Below, one piece after another: positions 32,301 through 42,340 of a DNA stretch of 64,000 nucleotides. Position numbers and translations under genes: made by a program. The DNA is from Cristatella mucedo. Taxonomy: Eukaryota > Bryozoa > Phylactolaemata > Cristatellidae. The notes under the pieces were generated by a model, which saw only the letters and a list, made by a program, of their open reading frames with translations, made no database searches and was not told the origin of the DNA. Numbering within the stretch: the first letter of the stretch is position 1; the number at the start of each line of letters is the position of its first letter. The DNA is taken from the NCBI GenBank assembly GCA_009760855.2, contig WPIO01000111.1, positions 558,001 to 622,000 on the forward strand. The letters run 5' to 3'.

Positions 32301-32640
32301 TTAAAATCCTCAAATCCATTGGAGATCGTGCATTTAGCCGCTATGCTGCCAAAGCCTGGAACTGATTTCCGACTTTTGCCACGACATTCCCTGACTTGAC
32401 CACATTTAAAAAGAACTTAAAAACGCACATATTTCAGACATAATCTACTGCGTCCCTCTGATTCGTCCTTTATGTACTTATGTGTGATGACACTGTTGCA
32501 TGTTGCCACTAACCACACTTGCATGCTGACCCTGTGCATGTCGCCCCTAACCATGTTAATTATGTTGTCTATCGAGCATGATACCACTCACCATTCGGCT
32601 ATGTTTCCTTTGCAGCAAATGTAAAGCACATCGAAAGATA
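32300..32640 (+). pseudogene. Uninterrupted family A C-terminus and 3' UTR (empty-site paralogue of 4,800-6,430)
   Basis: Same decayed LINE fragment as at 4,800-5,061 plus 6,351-6,430 but continuous through CATGTTAATTATGTTG, providing the pre-insertion state for the family B insertion at 5 kb. Confidence 0.75.
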
Positions 32641-33985
32641 TTGATTACCCAATGAATAATATTCCTACATATCTTCTAACTGCTAAGCCATATATATGAA
32701 ATGTTTATCAATCACAATACGATAATTACATAATCGGTTTAATGATAACTGTCAGTGACCAAATAAGATTACAGTGCCATTCTTACCTAGGTCACCCTAT
32801 AATATTATCCTGATTAGGATACTCAGATTAGTACTCTTAAAAGAAGGTAAGCATTAACATAAAACGTCAATTCAAAATAAACTAGATTTGTATTCAGTTT
32901 TGCTTAGATCGTTATCCCTTCATACAAACCGCTCAGATTCAAAATCAATCTCCCTTCCACCTCTAGTAACTATACTGAAAAATTCACCACTCTACTTAAT
33001 TCTCGCTTTTTAATTAAATTCTCATTTACATGGCGTTAAGATAATTCCATACAAAGTAAAGTTTAAGGTTAGATATCATCTGCGACAAGTATGAATCCCA
33101 CCAACAAGCCTATCTGTACCAGCTTTAGAAAGGGGGTGGTGTCGATTGCTGTGCGAGGTATCACACTTGTTTATAAAAACTGGTCTAACAGCATTTAGAC
33201 TGAGAGACGGAAAAATATCTTCTAGCATGACCACTACATATATCTGCCTTCCGTAGTGAAAGCAGGAAGTTAGCAACCCCGGACAGAGTCTGCAGCTTAA
33301 ATGTAGTGCAAGTACCTAACGGTGCGGTTCGGTTACCGAGCGATTGCTGCACAGCCGATACCTCTCAGAAGGGCCTGCGATTCATGGAAGCACTCGTTGA
33401 GCATGCAATAAGGTGCTACTCATAGGACACTCAAAGAGTGAGCTGGACTACAAAATTTTGCTTTTTTAGACGTTCTATGTGTCCACAATTAAGGAAAATA
33501 AAGCTCAAGGACATTTGATGAAGCATGCAGCCAATGGGATCAAATCGAATTCAAAAATAATAATAAACTAGGGTAGAAAAGAATTGTTGAACTCTAAATT
33601 CAAAATTTCAGGCTGATACGTGAAATATCAGTTGAGCTATTTAATTTACAAGGCACGACGCAACCCTGGAAATGAACGTGCATAAAAGTCACACGTATGC
33701 ACCCCAACAAGCTTTAACCGTCTATAGCGATATGCCAAGTTTCAGCAAGTTGGGATACAAGTCGCATATGATGTTGAGATCAGAACATATTTCATTTTTT
33801 AGATTTTGTTCTTCCTGTTCACATCCGGGTTAGACGTGGTTAGCATAACCGATTTTTCTTTTACGTGGAAGTCGTCATAACTTCAGATCCCAGTTCTAAC
33901 ATGCTTGCCTTTTGAAAGGTATCGGAAACAAATATTTGATTGTCTGACAAATTGTATAGGTTTTTTTTTATATTCCCCCTTAAGA
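32640..33985. other. Non-coding duplicated sequence (paralogue of 6,430-7,760)
   Basis: Colinear with the first copy. No ORF, RNA gene or additional repeat recognised. Confidence 0.5.
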
Positions 33986-35040
33986 CTATGCGGGAGTTAG
34001 GAAAGAGAGTTGTGTATAGCCCACTCACAGCCTAAGCAGCTTTCGGGACGCATTCGGTAGCCAACAGACTTCGTCTCTAGCGACAAAGAGAAAGTGGTAA
34101 GCATAGTAGAGTCAGGAGAGCATTGAGCTAGTGAGCACCATGGAAGTAGCGGGTCAGGGCCGCTGAAAACGAAATGCCATAGTCGGCAGGAGGAGAGTAT
34201 ACGTCGTTGCTTAAAAATCGCGGAAGCGATTTCTGCAGCCTATGACCTGCACAGCCAAAGCATCTGTCGCCAACGGTCTTTAGGCCAAAAAATGCAACAG
34301 GTAATTGATTTTCCACACATGACCAGGGCACGAGGAGGCTGAAACTGGTGCAGATGTTCGGTTAGATACGAAAGAGCCGAGCAGTGGCGGGCCTTGTGGG
34401 TCAGCAAAAAACTTGGCTCTGTATCCATTGGTCAACCGGCATCCATCCTAGCTCTCTTAGAAAAGGAGACACCTGCTCAAACCTTTGGGATTTAAAGACT
34501 GGCCTTGCAGCCTATTCATAGCAAGATGCAGTGGCCTAGTTGCTTTATTTGGTAGCCCAGCCACAAGGGAATGACAATAATCAAGCCGAGAGAGAACTAA
34601 AGAGAGAGTTAAATTTTTCGCAAGCTACTGCGAAAGACAGTTACTAATCTTGAATAAGGATTAGACGTGATGGCCAGTCGTAGAAGCAATCTTCTGAATG
34701 AAGACTTTAAATAATAATAATAATAATAATAATATTGCACTTGATAAAGCGCCCTCAGAGAACTTAATCTCTTTCTAGGCGCTTTACATTTGCTGCAAAG
34801 TGATACGCAATTGAATAGTAAGTAAAATCATGCTTGAAAAACAAACAAAATGAATGACATGGTTAGGGGTTACATGCACTGGGTCAGCATGCAAAAAATA
34901 GGCAACAGTCGAAAACAACACCTAAATTTTGAGCTCGTGGTGATGGTCAAAGAATAGCATCATGTATTAGAAGAGCAAAGCTTTTTAATCCAGATACACG
35001 CTTAGGGTGTCCTGTGAGCAGCAGCTTGGTTTTATCATCA
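33985..35040 (-). pseudogene. Family B LINE C-terminal half, minus strand, split by a family A tail
   Basis: 33,985-34,706 carries decayed C-terminal codons and tail (landmarks CGCATTCGGTAGCCAACAGA, GACTTTAAA). 34,895-35,040 continues upstream on the minus strand with codons matching NLGVVFD and GHPKR. Between them, 34,707-34,895 is a 3'-terminal piece of family A. Frames are broken. Confidence 0.75.
34707..34895 (-). repeat. Short family A tail inserted in family B
   Basis: About 187 bp: (AAT)n, terminal hairpin, 3' UTR, ending at GCATGCTGACCC (complement). Its 5' end coincides with that of the independent 58,346-58,530 tail. AAATA flanks it on both sides, a possible short target duplication. 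Confidence 0.75.
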
Positions 35041-35069
35041 TCAGTCGTTTACAAATGATGGAAAACTCA

Positions 35070-35390
35070 AATTTCTATCGAAATCTAGGTGTCATGTTCC
35101 AAAGTGACCTCTCGTTAGACAACCACATCAGCTCAACAGTCGAATCTGCCTACTTTCAGCTTCATAACATTGCTAAGATTCAGGCTTGTTTAGATAAGGA
35201 TACCACGTCCAAGTTGGTTCATGCATTCCTGACATCCCGTCTCGACTTCTGCAACTCACTGCTTACTGGCATACCAGCAAGTGTGATCAGGCGACTGCCT
35301 GGTGCAGGTGCAAAAATCTGCAGCTAGGCTTGTCTGTCGTGAGCGTCGCAGTTGCCACATTACTCCACTTCTCGCCGACCCGTACTGACT
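35070..35390 (+). pseudogene. Family A LINE fragment
   Basis: Codons YRNLGVMFQSDLSLDNHISS to RLDFCNSLLTGIP, with a frame break at RRLPGAG (35,290-35,310). Truncated on both sides and directly abutted by an opposite-strand family A copy at 35,392. Confidence 0.8.
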
Positions 35391-35391
35391 T

Positions 35392-36533
35392 TAATAATAT
35401 TAACAGTAATAATGTACTTGATAAAGCACCCTCAGAGAACTTAATCTCTTCGTAGGCGCTTTACATTTGCTGCAAAGGGAAATGCAATTGAATGGTTAGT
35501 AAAATCATGCTTGAAAAACAAACGAAATGAATAATATGGTTAGGGGTGACATGCACAGGGTCAGCATGCAAATGTGGTTAGTGGCAGCATGCACAGTGCC
35601 AGCACTCGTAAGCACGTGAAGGATGGATCACATAGAACACACTAAATGCAGTCCTAAATAGGTGTGTTTCAGGTTTCTTTTAAATGTGGTCAGGTCAGGG
35701 AATATTCTGATGCAGGTCGGGAGGGAGTTCCAGGCTTTGGGAGCATACGAACTAAATACACGGTCTCCAAAGGATTTGAGGTTTGTACAAGGTATTTCTA
35801 GACTATTGGATTCCGAAAAGCGGGTCGTACGATGCTTGGCCTGATGGGGGAGTATGTCGGAGAGATAGGCTGGAGCCATAGGATGAGGGGACCTAAAAGT
35901 GAGCGACAAAACCTTGAAGTCAATCCGTTGCCTCAGTGGTAGCCAGTGCAGGTCGGCGAGAAGTGGAGTAATGTGGCAACTGCCAAGCTCACGACAGACA
36001 AGCCTTGCTGCAGAGTTTTGCACCAGCTGCAATCGCCTGATCGCACATACTGGTAGGCCAGTAAGCAGTGAGTTACAGAAGTCGAGACGGGATGTCACGA
36101 ATGCATGGACCAACTTGGACGTGGTATCCTTATCTAAACAAGCCCTAATTTTAGCAATTTATGAAGCTGAAAATAGGCAGATTTAACTGTGGAGCTGATA
36201 TCGTCGTCTAACGAGGGGTCGCTTTGGAATATGACACCTAGATTTTGAGCTGATTCAACAGGAGATATGCTGGCAGAGCCAATTTTGAGAGCGAGCCTTT
36301 CCTATCTGCGAATCGCACTGGGTTTGCCGATAACCAGTAAGTTAGTTTTGTCATCGTTTAGTTTCAGAAAATTTGCTGCCATCCATATGCGGATGTCATA
36401 AATGCATGCAGCAAGTGAGTTTAGAGAATTTGAGGTGCTCGAAGGCTGGGAGGGATCAAAGCAAAGGTACAACTGAGTGCCATCCGCATAGAAGTGAAAG
36501 CCTAGATTGTGCTTGGCAATCACATCAGCAAGA
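35392..36533 (-). pseudogene. Family A LINE, RT catalytic Asp replaced
   Basis: Tail at left (AATAATATTAACAGTAATAAT). Main C-terminal ORF at 35,628-36,113, ending in a shifted frame (KRNLKHTYLG instead of KRNLKTHLFR). The upstream part to 36,533 has a small deletion near 36,155 and encodes the RT box FYADGTQLYL, where the second catalytic Asp is Gly. Truncated at LADVIAKHNLG and abutted head-on by a plus-strand fragment. Confidence 0.85.
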
Positions 36534-37062
36534 CCAGTCAAGCAACGGATTGACTTCAAAGTTTTGTCGCTCACTTTTAGGTCACTTCATTCCTTTTCTC
36601 CAACCTATCTCTCGGATTTACTCCCCAACCAGGCTAAGCAGCATTCCACCCGCTTTTCGGAATCCAGCAGTCTACAAATACCTCGTACACATCCTTTGGA
36701 AACCGTGCATTGAGTTTGTATGCTCCCAAAGCCTGGAAATCCCTCCCGACTTGCTTCGGTACATCCCTGACTTGCTCAAATTAAAAAAGAACTTGAAAAC
36801 ATGCCTAGTGAGGACAGCAAATAGTGTGTCCCTGTGATTCGTCCTGTGTGTGCTTTTGCGTGCTTACACTGTGCATGCTGCCACTAAGCACATTTGCATG
36901 CTGACCCTGTGCATGTCACCCCAAACCATGTTATTCATTTAGTTTTTTTATCAAGCATGATATTACTAACCATTCAATTGCATTTTCCTTTGCAGCAAAT
37001 GTCAAGCACCTAGAAAGAGATTGATTTCTCCGAGGGCGCTCTATCAAGTTCATTATTAGTAT
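36534..37062 (+). pseudogene. Family A LINE C-terminal fragment and tail
   Basis: Plus-strand codons PVKQRIDFKVLSLTFRSLHS and later TCLVRTANSVSL, followed by 3' UTR and tail (AAGCACCTAGAAAGAGATTG, ATTATTAG). A ~30-bp deletion removes LKSFGD codons near 36,690. Fused head-to-head to the minus-strand copy at 36,533. Confidence 0.8.
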
Positions 37063-37079
37063 AACTTAATTTTAAGAAG

Positions 37080-38065
37080 TGTTCCGACATCTAGGGTCGA
37101 AAGTCGGCAAGACAAGCATTCTGTTTCTCAGTCGCTGTAGCAAATTCGAACGATTTAAATGACAAATACAGGTGAGTACCGTCAGCATAAAAGTGATATC
37201 CTATTCCACGGGCCATAATACTTTTTCCCAGAGGTTGACTATAAACAGAGAACAGCAAGGGACCGAGTAAAGACCCATGAGGAACTCCACAGTTGACCCT
37301 TCTCATGCGTGAAACCTGACTCCTTCACGACATGGATTGAACACAATCAGACAAGCACGAGTTAAACTACGCCATTCCTTCTTATGCCAGTCAGGAAGGT
37401 AGTTCTCAATCGTTCAAGCAGAACGTCGCGACCAATGGTGTCTAAGGCAGCAGCCAGATCTAGCAGAGCAGCATCTAGCAGAAACATCAGCGAACTTTTT
37501 AAGAAAGGTCACAGGTTGAGGAACGGCGATTGCTTGGGTCGGAGGGGGCTTAATGGAGGCACGAATGTGCACAATTTTTTCAGTAAAGAAGGCTGAAAAC
37601 TTTTCGGCTGAGCCCTTAATATCTGGGGAGTCAGACCTGACAGCATTGGCAAGTAAATGGTTTACTGTCTTATAAATCTGTTTAGTGTCCGACTGGCAGG
37701 AATTCAGTCTTCTAATGAAAAAAAAGCCCTGGCTCTTTTAAGCTTTCGGGTGTAAACTCGAAGGAAGTCTTTAAAATTGACTAGGTCTGCCTCAGACCCC
37801 GATTTCTTGAAACGACGTTCCAGCCTGTGCTTAACACGGCGCATCTTAAGGAGTTTTTTTGTAAATTGAAAGCAATCTCGACGACTTTGAACACGGATAG
37901 AGCAAACGGGAGCATGCTTGTCAAGTGCACTCCCGAGTGTCATGTTCGTCGTATCAGTGAGGGTATCGAGGCTGCTGGTCGAGTCTGAATCAAGGTACAC
38001 ATTTGTTCGTAGCCGCTTTTCAAACGTCGTAAAGCCAGAGGATTCTCTGGACTTAACTCCAACTT
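37080..38065 (-). pseudogene. Family B LINE with internal deletion (linker joined to RT palm), minus strand
   Basis: 37,091-37,306 encodes [11 protein letters not shown] and [10 protein letters not shown] (second catalytic Asp changed to Gly). 37,380-37,475 carries LLDLAAALDTIG-like codons. Then the sequence jumps to the endonuclease-RT linker: 37,520-37,640 (cf. FSAFFTEKIV) and 37,704-38,060 (LDKHAPVCSIRVQSRRD, RVKHRLERRFKKSG). The N-terminal part of RT, including NYRPVSLLP, is deleted. A dead copy, but it shows part of family B upstream of RT. Confidence 0.8.
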
Positions 38066-38205
38066 GCGTCACAACATATCCGAGTTTGACCACATTTAGA
38101 AAGAAACTAAAACATATTTATCACAGCATTTAGTGGTTCCCTGTGATTCGTCCTTCATGTGCTTATGTGTGCTGACTGTGCTTTCTACCATTAACCATGC
38201 ATGCA
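38065..38205 (+). repeat. Family A C-terminal end and 3' UTR scrap
   Basis: Short plus-strand piece (CACATTTAGAAAGAAACTAA ... AGTGGTTCCCTGTGATTCGTCC) between two oppositely oriented family B copies. Confidence 0.65.
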
Positions 38206-39849
38206 TTAATAAGGTCTAGCAAAAAGAACTCGTCTCCTGAAGACCCTATACCTTCATCTCTGTGGTCTTCACTTGCAGACCATCTTAGCCCTGCCATAAC
38301 CAAGATTTTTAATGCTTTTTTGGGAAAAGGGGTCGTCCCCAAGTCCTTCAAATCGGCAATCGTTAGACCTATTCTTAAAAAGCCCGGATTAGACACAGAG
38401 GTCCTAGCAAACTATCGTCCAGTTTCCCTTCTTCCGTTCTTATCAATGATTCTTGAAAAAATTGCTGCTATGCAGCTAGTTGAACATATTGAAAATAATG
38501 GAATGTCAGAAACATTTCAATCAGGGTTCAAGAGGCAGCACTCTACTGAAACTGCTCTCCTCCGTGTTAACAATGACATGCTACGTGGCAACGCCGACCG
38601 GAATGTCACTGCCTTAGCACTGCTAGATCTGTCTGCTGCCTTCGACACCATAGATCACGAAGTTCTGCTTGAACGATTGAGAACAACGATTGGTCTGGCA
38701 GACGAAGTACTGGCGTGGTTTAAATCCTACTTGTCTGATCGTGTTCAATCCCTGCCGTGTGGGGGTCAGGTCTCAGACATGAGAAGGGTCACCTGTGGAG
38801 TCCCTCAAGGGTCTGTACTTGGTCCCTTGCTGTTCTCCATTTATACGCAACCTCTGGGGAAAGTGATTAAGGCCCATGGAATAGGATATCACTTCTATGC
38901 TGACGATACTCAGTTGTATTTGTCATTTAAACCGTCGGAATCTGCTGCAGCAACTGAGAAACTGAATGCTTGCCTTGCCGATATTCGATCCTGGATGTCG
39001 GAAAACTTCCTGAAATTAAATGACGATAAAACCGAACTGCTTCTCATAGGACACCCTAAGCCTGTGGCTGGATTAAAAGGCTTTGCTGTTCTAATAGGTG
39101 ATGCTATTGTGCGACCTTCACCACGTGCTCGTAATCTAGGTGTCGTTTTCGACAGCTGCCTCAATTTCAAAAGCTTCATTCAGAAGACTGCCTCTACAGC
39201 TAGCCATCACATCCGATCCCTATCCAAGATTAGAAGCTGTCTCCCACAGTGGCTTGTAAAAAGTTTAACTGGCTCTTTAGTTCTGTCTCGGCTTGGTTAT
39301 TTTAATTCCCTTTTGGCCGGGCTGCCAAAGCAAGCTATTATGCCACTGCAGCCGACTATGAATATGGCTGCAAGGCTGGTCTTCAAGTCCCAGCGATTTG
39401 AGCACGTGTCACCTTTGCTGGAAGAGCTAGGATGGTTGCCGGTTGAGCAAAGGATACGGAGCAAAGTTCTTACGCTGACCCATAAGGCCCGCCACGACTT
39501 GGCTCATTCGTACCTAGCTGAACTGCTGCATCAGCTTCAGCCTGTTCGCGCCCTAAGGTCCTGTGTGGAAAATAAATTAGCTGTCCCATTCCTCCGCTTA
39601 AAGACAGTTGGCGACAGAAGCTTTAGCTCTGCAGGTCCTAGACTGTGGATCTCGCTTCCACAATTCTTACGCAACGATATCTACTCTCCAACTGCCGACT
39701 ATGGCACATCTTTTTCAGCGGTCCTGGACTGCTACTTCTATGCTACTCACTACCTCAACTGCTCTCTAACTCTGCTATGCTTCCCACTTTCTCTTTGTTG
39801 CGTGAGAAGAAGTCTGTTGGCTACCGAATGCTTACCGAAAGCCGCTTAG
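38197..39849 (+). CDS. Family B LINE reverse transcriptase, complete RT domain
   Basis: 550-codon frame, the most complete RT in the window. Motifs in order: NYRPVSLLP (72-80), GFKRQHSTETALLRV (110-124), LLDLSAAFD (142-150), CGVPQGS (200-206), catalytic FYADD (233-237), KLNDDKTE (273-280), then the C-terminal region (NSLLAGLP, FSSAGPRLW). An L2/CR1-type RT primes on nicked target DNA and copies element RNA. Missing are the endonuclease and linker upstream, so the first residues are not a natural start; the element begins near 38,208. One base is missing near 39,764 compared with the 5-kb copy, and the natural C-terminus (SVGYRML...GCEFAIENSPA) lies in the next frame, ending at 39,884. RT core itself looks intact. 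Confidence 0.9.
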   Translation: MHALIRSSKKNSSPEDPIPSSLWSSLADHLSPAITKIFNAFLGKGVVPKSFKSAIVRPILKKPGLDTEVLANYRPVSLLPFLSMILEKIAAMQLVEHIENNGMSETFQSGFKRQHSTETALLRVNNDMLRGNADRNVTALALLDLSAAFDTIDHEVLLERLRTTIGLADEVLAWFKSYLSDRVQSLPCGGQVSDMRRVTCGVPQGSVLGPLLFSIYTQPLGKVIKAHGIGYHFYADDTQLYLSFKPSESAAATEKLNACLADIRSWMSENFLKLNDDKTELLLIGHPKPVAGLKGFAVLIGDAIVRPSPRARNLGVVFDSCLNFKSFIQKTASTASHHIRSLSKIRSCLPQWLVKSLTGSLVLSRLGYFNSLLAGLPKQAIMPLQPTMNMAARLVFKSQRFEHVSPLLEELGWLPVEQRIRSKVLTLTHKARHDLAHSYLAELLHQLQPVRALRSCVENKLAVPFLRLKTVGDRSFSSAGPRLWISLPQFLRNDIYSPTADYGTSFSAVLDCYFYATHYLNCSLTLLCFPLSLCCVRRSLLATECLPKAA

Positions 39850-39932
39850 GCTGTGAGTTCGCTATAGAAAACTCTCCTGCGTAACACCCACATAGTCTTT
39901 ATGACTTTGTCGAGTTACTGATGGAGATACAT
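38208..39932 (+). mobile_element. Family B LINE, 5'-truncated
   Basis: RT ORF plus 3' UTR (CACCCACATAGTCTTTATGA...GGAGATACAT). It lies tail-out next to an inverted family B copy (37,080-38,065) with a family A scrap between. Nearly identical to the 5-kb copy over the shared portion. Confidence 0.85.
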
Positions 39933-39934
39933 GC

Positions 39935-40905
39935 ATGCTGCCCTCGTAAATGTCACCTATATCCATGTCAGGCTTTTTGTCTTTTAGCATGCCACCACTA
40001 ACCGTTAGGTCTTGCATCCTTTGCAGCAAAGTCAATTGTCTAGATATAGGCTGACTTCCCGTGGCGTGCTATATCAGATATACTATTTACGTTATTATTA
40101 TTACTGGAGAGGATGTTGCGAGGTGAACAGAGAGAGAGAGTTCCAGGCACTATGGAAGCACAGCGAAAAGCGAAAGGTCTCTGAAGAATTTGGTTATTTG
40201 ATAAGTTAGACAAACGTATATATACGATTTGAGTCAGCTGATAGATTGGTACGATGAATTCTAAACCTTAAACCCTAAACGCTAAACCACACACCCGAAA
40301 CGCTAAACCCTAAACACTAAGCCCTAAAAACCCTAAAACCTTAAAAACTAAACCCCAAACCGTATACGGAGTAATGTCCTACCCCAGGGTGGCCATTTCC
40401 AGTGGAGTAAATGTCTGGTGGGGGATGTCGGGGGGGGGGGGGAGGACACGTCCAGGGGGGAAATGTCTGCATACCTCGCCAATCTGTGTCGGAAGTCACT
40501 AACGCCTATACAGTTGGGCTACAATAAACATATTTGAACAAGCTTTTATTTTTGTAAAATTTATCATCAATTATTTTAAGTTTACGAGACGACGCCAAGT
40601 GTCCTGCATTTTTGAGGGGTATGCATATCTTTACCCTGAATAGTATCGAATATGTCGATCGGACAAGACCACCATGTTTGGCAGAGGTCCAGTGAAAAGT
40701 GTGACCTTGATTCTCACAGGTCTTCAGATTGTCAACATAAAAAATATGGTTAAATCAAATGTAAGCGATGGTTACGCATTCGGTTTTGTCCGATTTGCAT
40801 GCGGATTGTCGCCTAAGTCTTGGAGATATATCTATAAATGCATCTTCGTTAAGGTTTGGTTAGTAGATATGTAGTGCAAATTTCATGGACTTGTAATAAA
40901 AGGTT
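39935..40905 (+). repeat. Composite repeat: family A-like tail, CCCTAAA-like array, ATGTCC cluster (inverted paralogue of 8.2-9.26 kb)
   Basis: 39,935-40,105 is a diverged family A-like 3' end with ATTATTATTATT. 40,260-40,365 is a telomere-like array, 40,374-40,475 a G-run/ATGTCC cluster, and 40,480-40,905 shared unique sequence (AATTTATCATCAATTATTTT, GACGACGCCAAGTGTCCTGC). No convincing gene. Confidence 0.7.
40260..40365 (-). repeat. Degenerate CCCTAAA-like telomeric-type repeats
   Basis: About 14 imperfect units (ACCCTAAAC, GCTAAACC, CCCTAAAA). Mirror image of the 8,722-8,816 array. Confidence 0.8.
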
Positions 40906-41054
40906 ACAAAGAGAGTCGGAAGTGAAGCTCACAATAGAGAGAAAAGTATTAAGAATTAGTGGGATTTAGTAGACCAGCGGGTCATGGGCACAAAAACGAA
41001 AACCAGCATTGTTTTTAGGCACGACATCGGGCAAAGGAAGAGACTGAGGGTCTA

Positions 41055-41775
41055 ACGGCCTGTGCAATCAGGCACACAGCTTGTGCAAAGCTCTGCAGCT
41101 AGGCTTGTCCGTCGTGAGCTTCTCAGTTGCCACATCATACTACTTCTTCAGACCTGTCCTAGTTCCCAGTCAAACAATGCATCAACTTCAGGGTTCTGTC
41201 AGTCGGTTTTCCATCTCCTCGTTATTTGGTTACAGCCTAGCTATTAGATCTACTCCCCCACCAGGCTTAGCCTTGTACAACGCACTTTTCAGAATCAAAT
41301 CACTTACTTGTACTTGGTACGAACCTGTATCTCCGTCAGTAACTCCACAAAGTCAAAAAGACCATGTGGGTGTTACGCAGGAGAGTTTTGTATAGCGCAC
41401 TCACAGCCTAAGCGGCTTTCGGTACGCATTCGGTAGCCAACAGACCTCAAATCCTGTAGAGACCAGACCTTTAGTTTGTATGCTCCCAATGCCTATAACC
41501 CAATTCTGACGTTCGTCGCAGCATCAACTTACTCGGTCACATTCAAAAGAAGCTAAAGACCCGTCCATTTATTACAGCATTTATTTCGTCCCAGACTCAT
41601 TCTGCTTGTGCTTGTGCAGGCTGAAGCTGTGCATGTGCCACTAACTACATTTGCATGCTTATTTTCATTGAGCATGCGTCCACTAACCATTCGATCGTGT
41701 TTTCTTTGCATTAAATGTTAAGTGCCTAGAAAGAGATCCAGTTATCTGAGGGTGCTATATCAGACACGTTATTAT
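41055..41775 (+). pseudogene. Decayed family A LINE C-terminus with a nested family B tail
   Basis: Plus-strand codons matching AIRRLQLVQNSAARLV (as LVQSSAARLVRREL) and later WNS/TFKR-like remnants, then 3' UTR and tail ending ATTATTGCTATTACTAA. Interrupted at 41,325-41,445 by a minus-strand family B tail. Aged and frame-broken. Confidence 0.75.
41325..41445 (-). mobile_element. ~120-bp family B tail insertion
   Basis: Complement of the family B terminus, from CTGTTGGCTACCGAATGCG to CTGACGGAGATACA. Host family A sequence reads ...GTACGAACCT | insert | ACCTCAAATCC..., i.e. ACCT on both sides, a possible 4-bp duplication. Confidence 0.75.
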
Positions 41776-42340
41776 TGCTATTACTAATTTACCTTGAAGA
41801 GAAGGGGCTTATGACTGATCTCTGTGGTGCACGATCCTTAGAGGTTTCTCTAGGTGTCCTTCAGCCATTTATATTGATATCCATGCATATTAAACACGAG
41901 CGATACATAGGCCTGTGGAAAGGCACACCAGAAGGATATGATGGCCATTAGTGCCAATGCTAAGGATCGATCCAATATGTACACTGATAAGTACTTTCCT
42001 GTCTACCATTGTTCAGAAGATTCTTTGTAGTCCTCAAGCTGAGAAATTTCAGTTGAATTATTTGCAATAAATCATGATGTTAACTGCTAGCCAGACGTGA
42101 CAAATCGTTTAATTCCTTTACTTGCTTGGCTGTCACTTATTCAAATATCTGGAAAACAACAGCAGAAAGGAGATTGCACGAATGATTTTCCAACTTGGAT
42201 GATATTGTGTATCAGTATTTTATAGTCGCCCAAAAATTTCTGAGTTATAAGGTTGGGGTCTTCACTGGTAACATGGGAATTATCTTAAAGTTGCTTATGT
42301 TTATAGCAGCAGGTCTGAGGATATCATAAAAAGAGCAGCC
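41776..42340. other. No recognised feature
   Basis: About 560 bp without a convincing ORF or repeat. Its last part leads into the family B endonuclease remnant. Confidence 0.4.
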
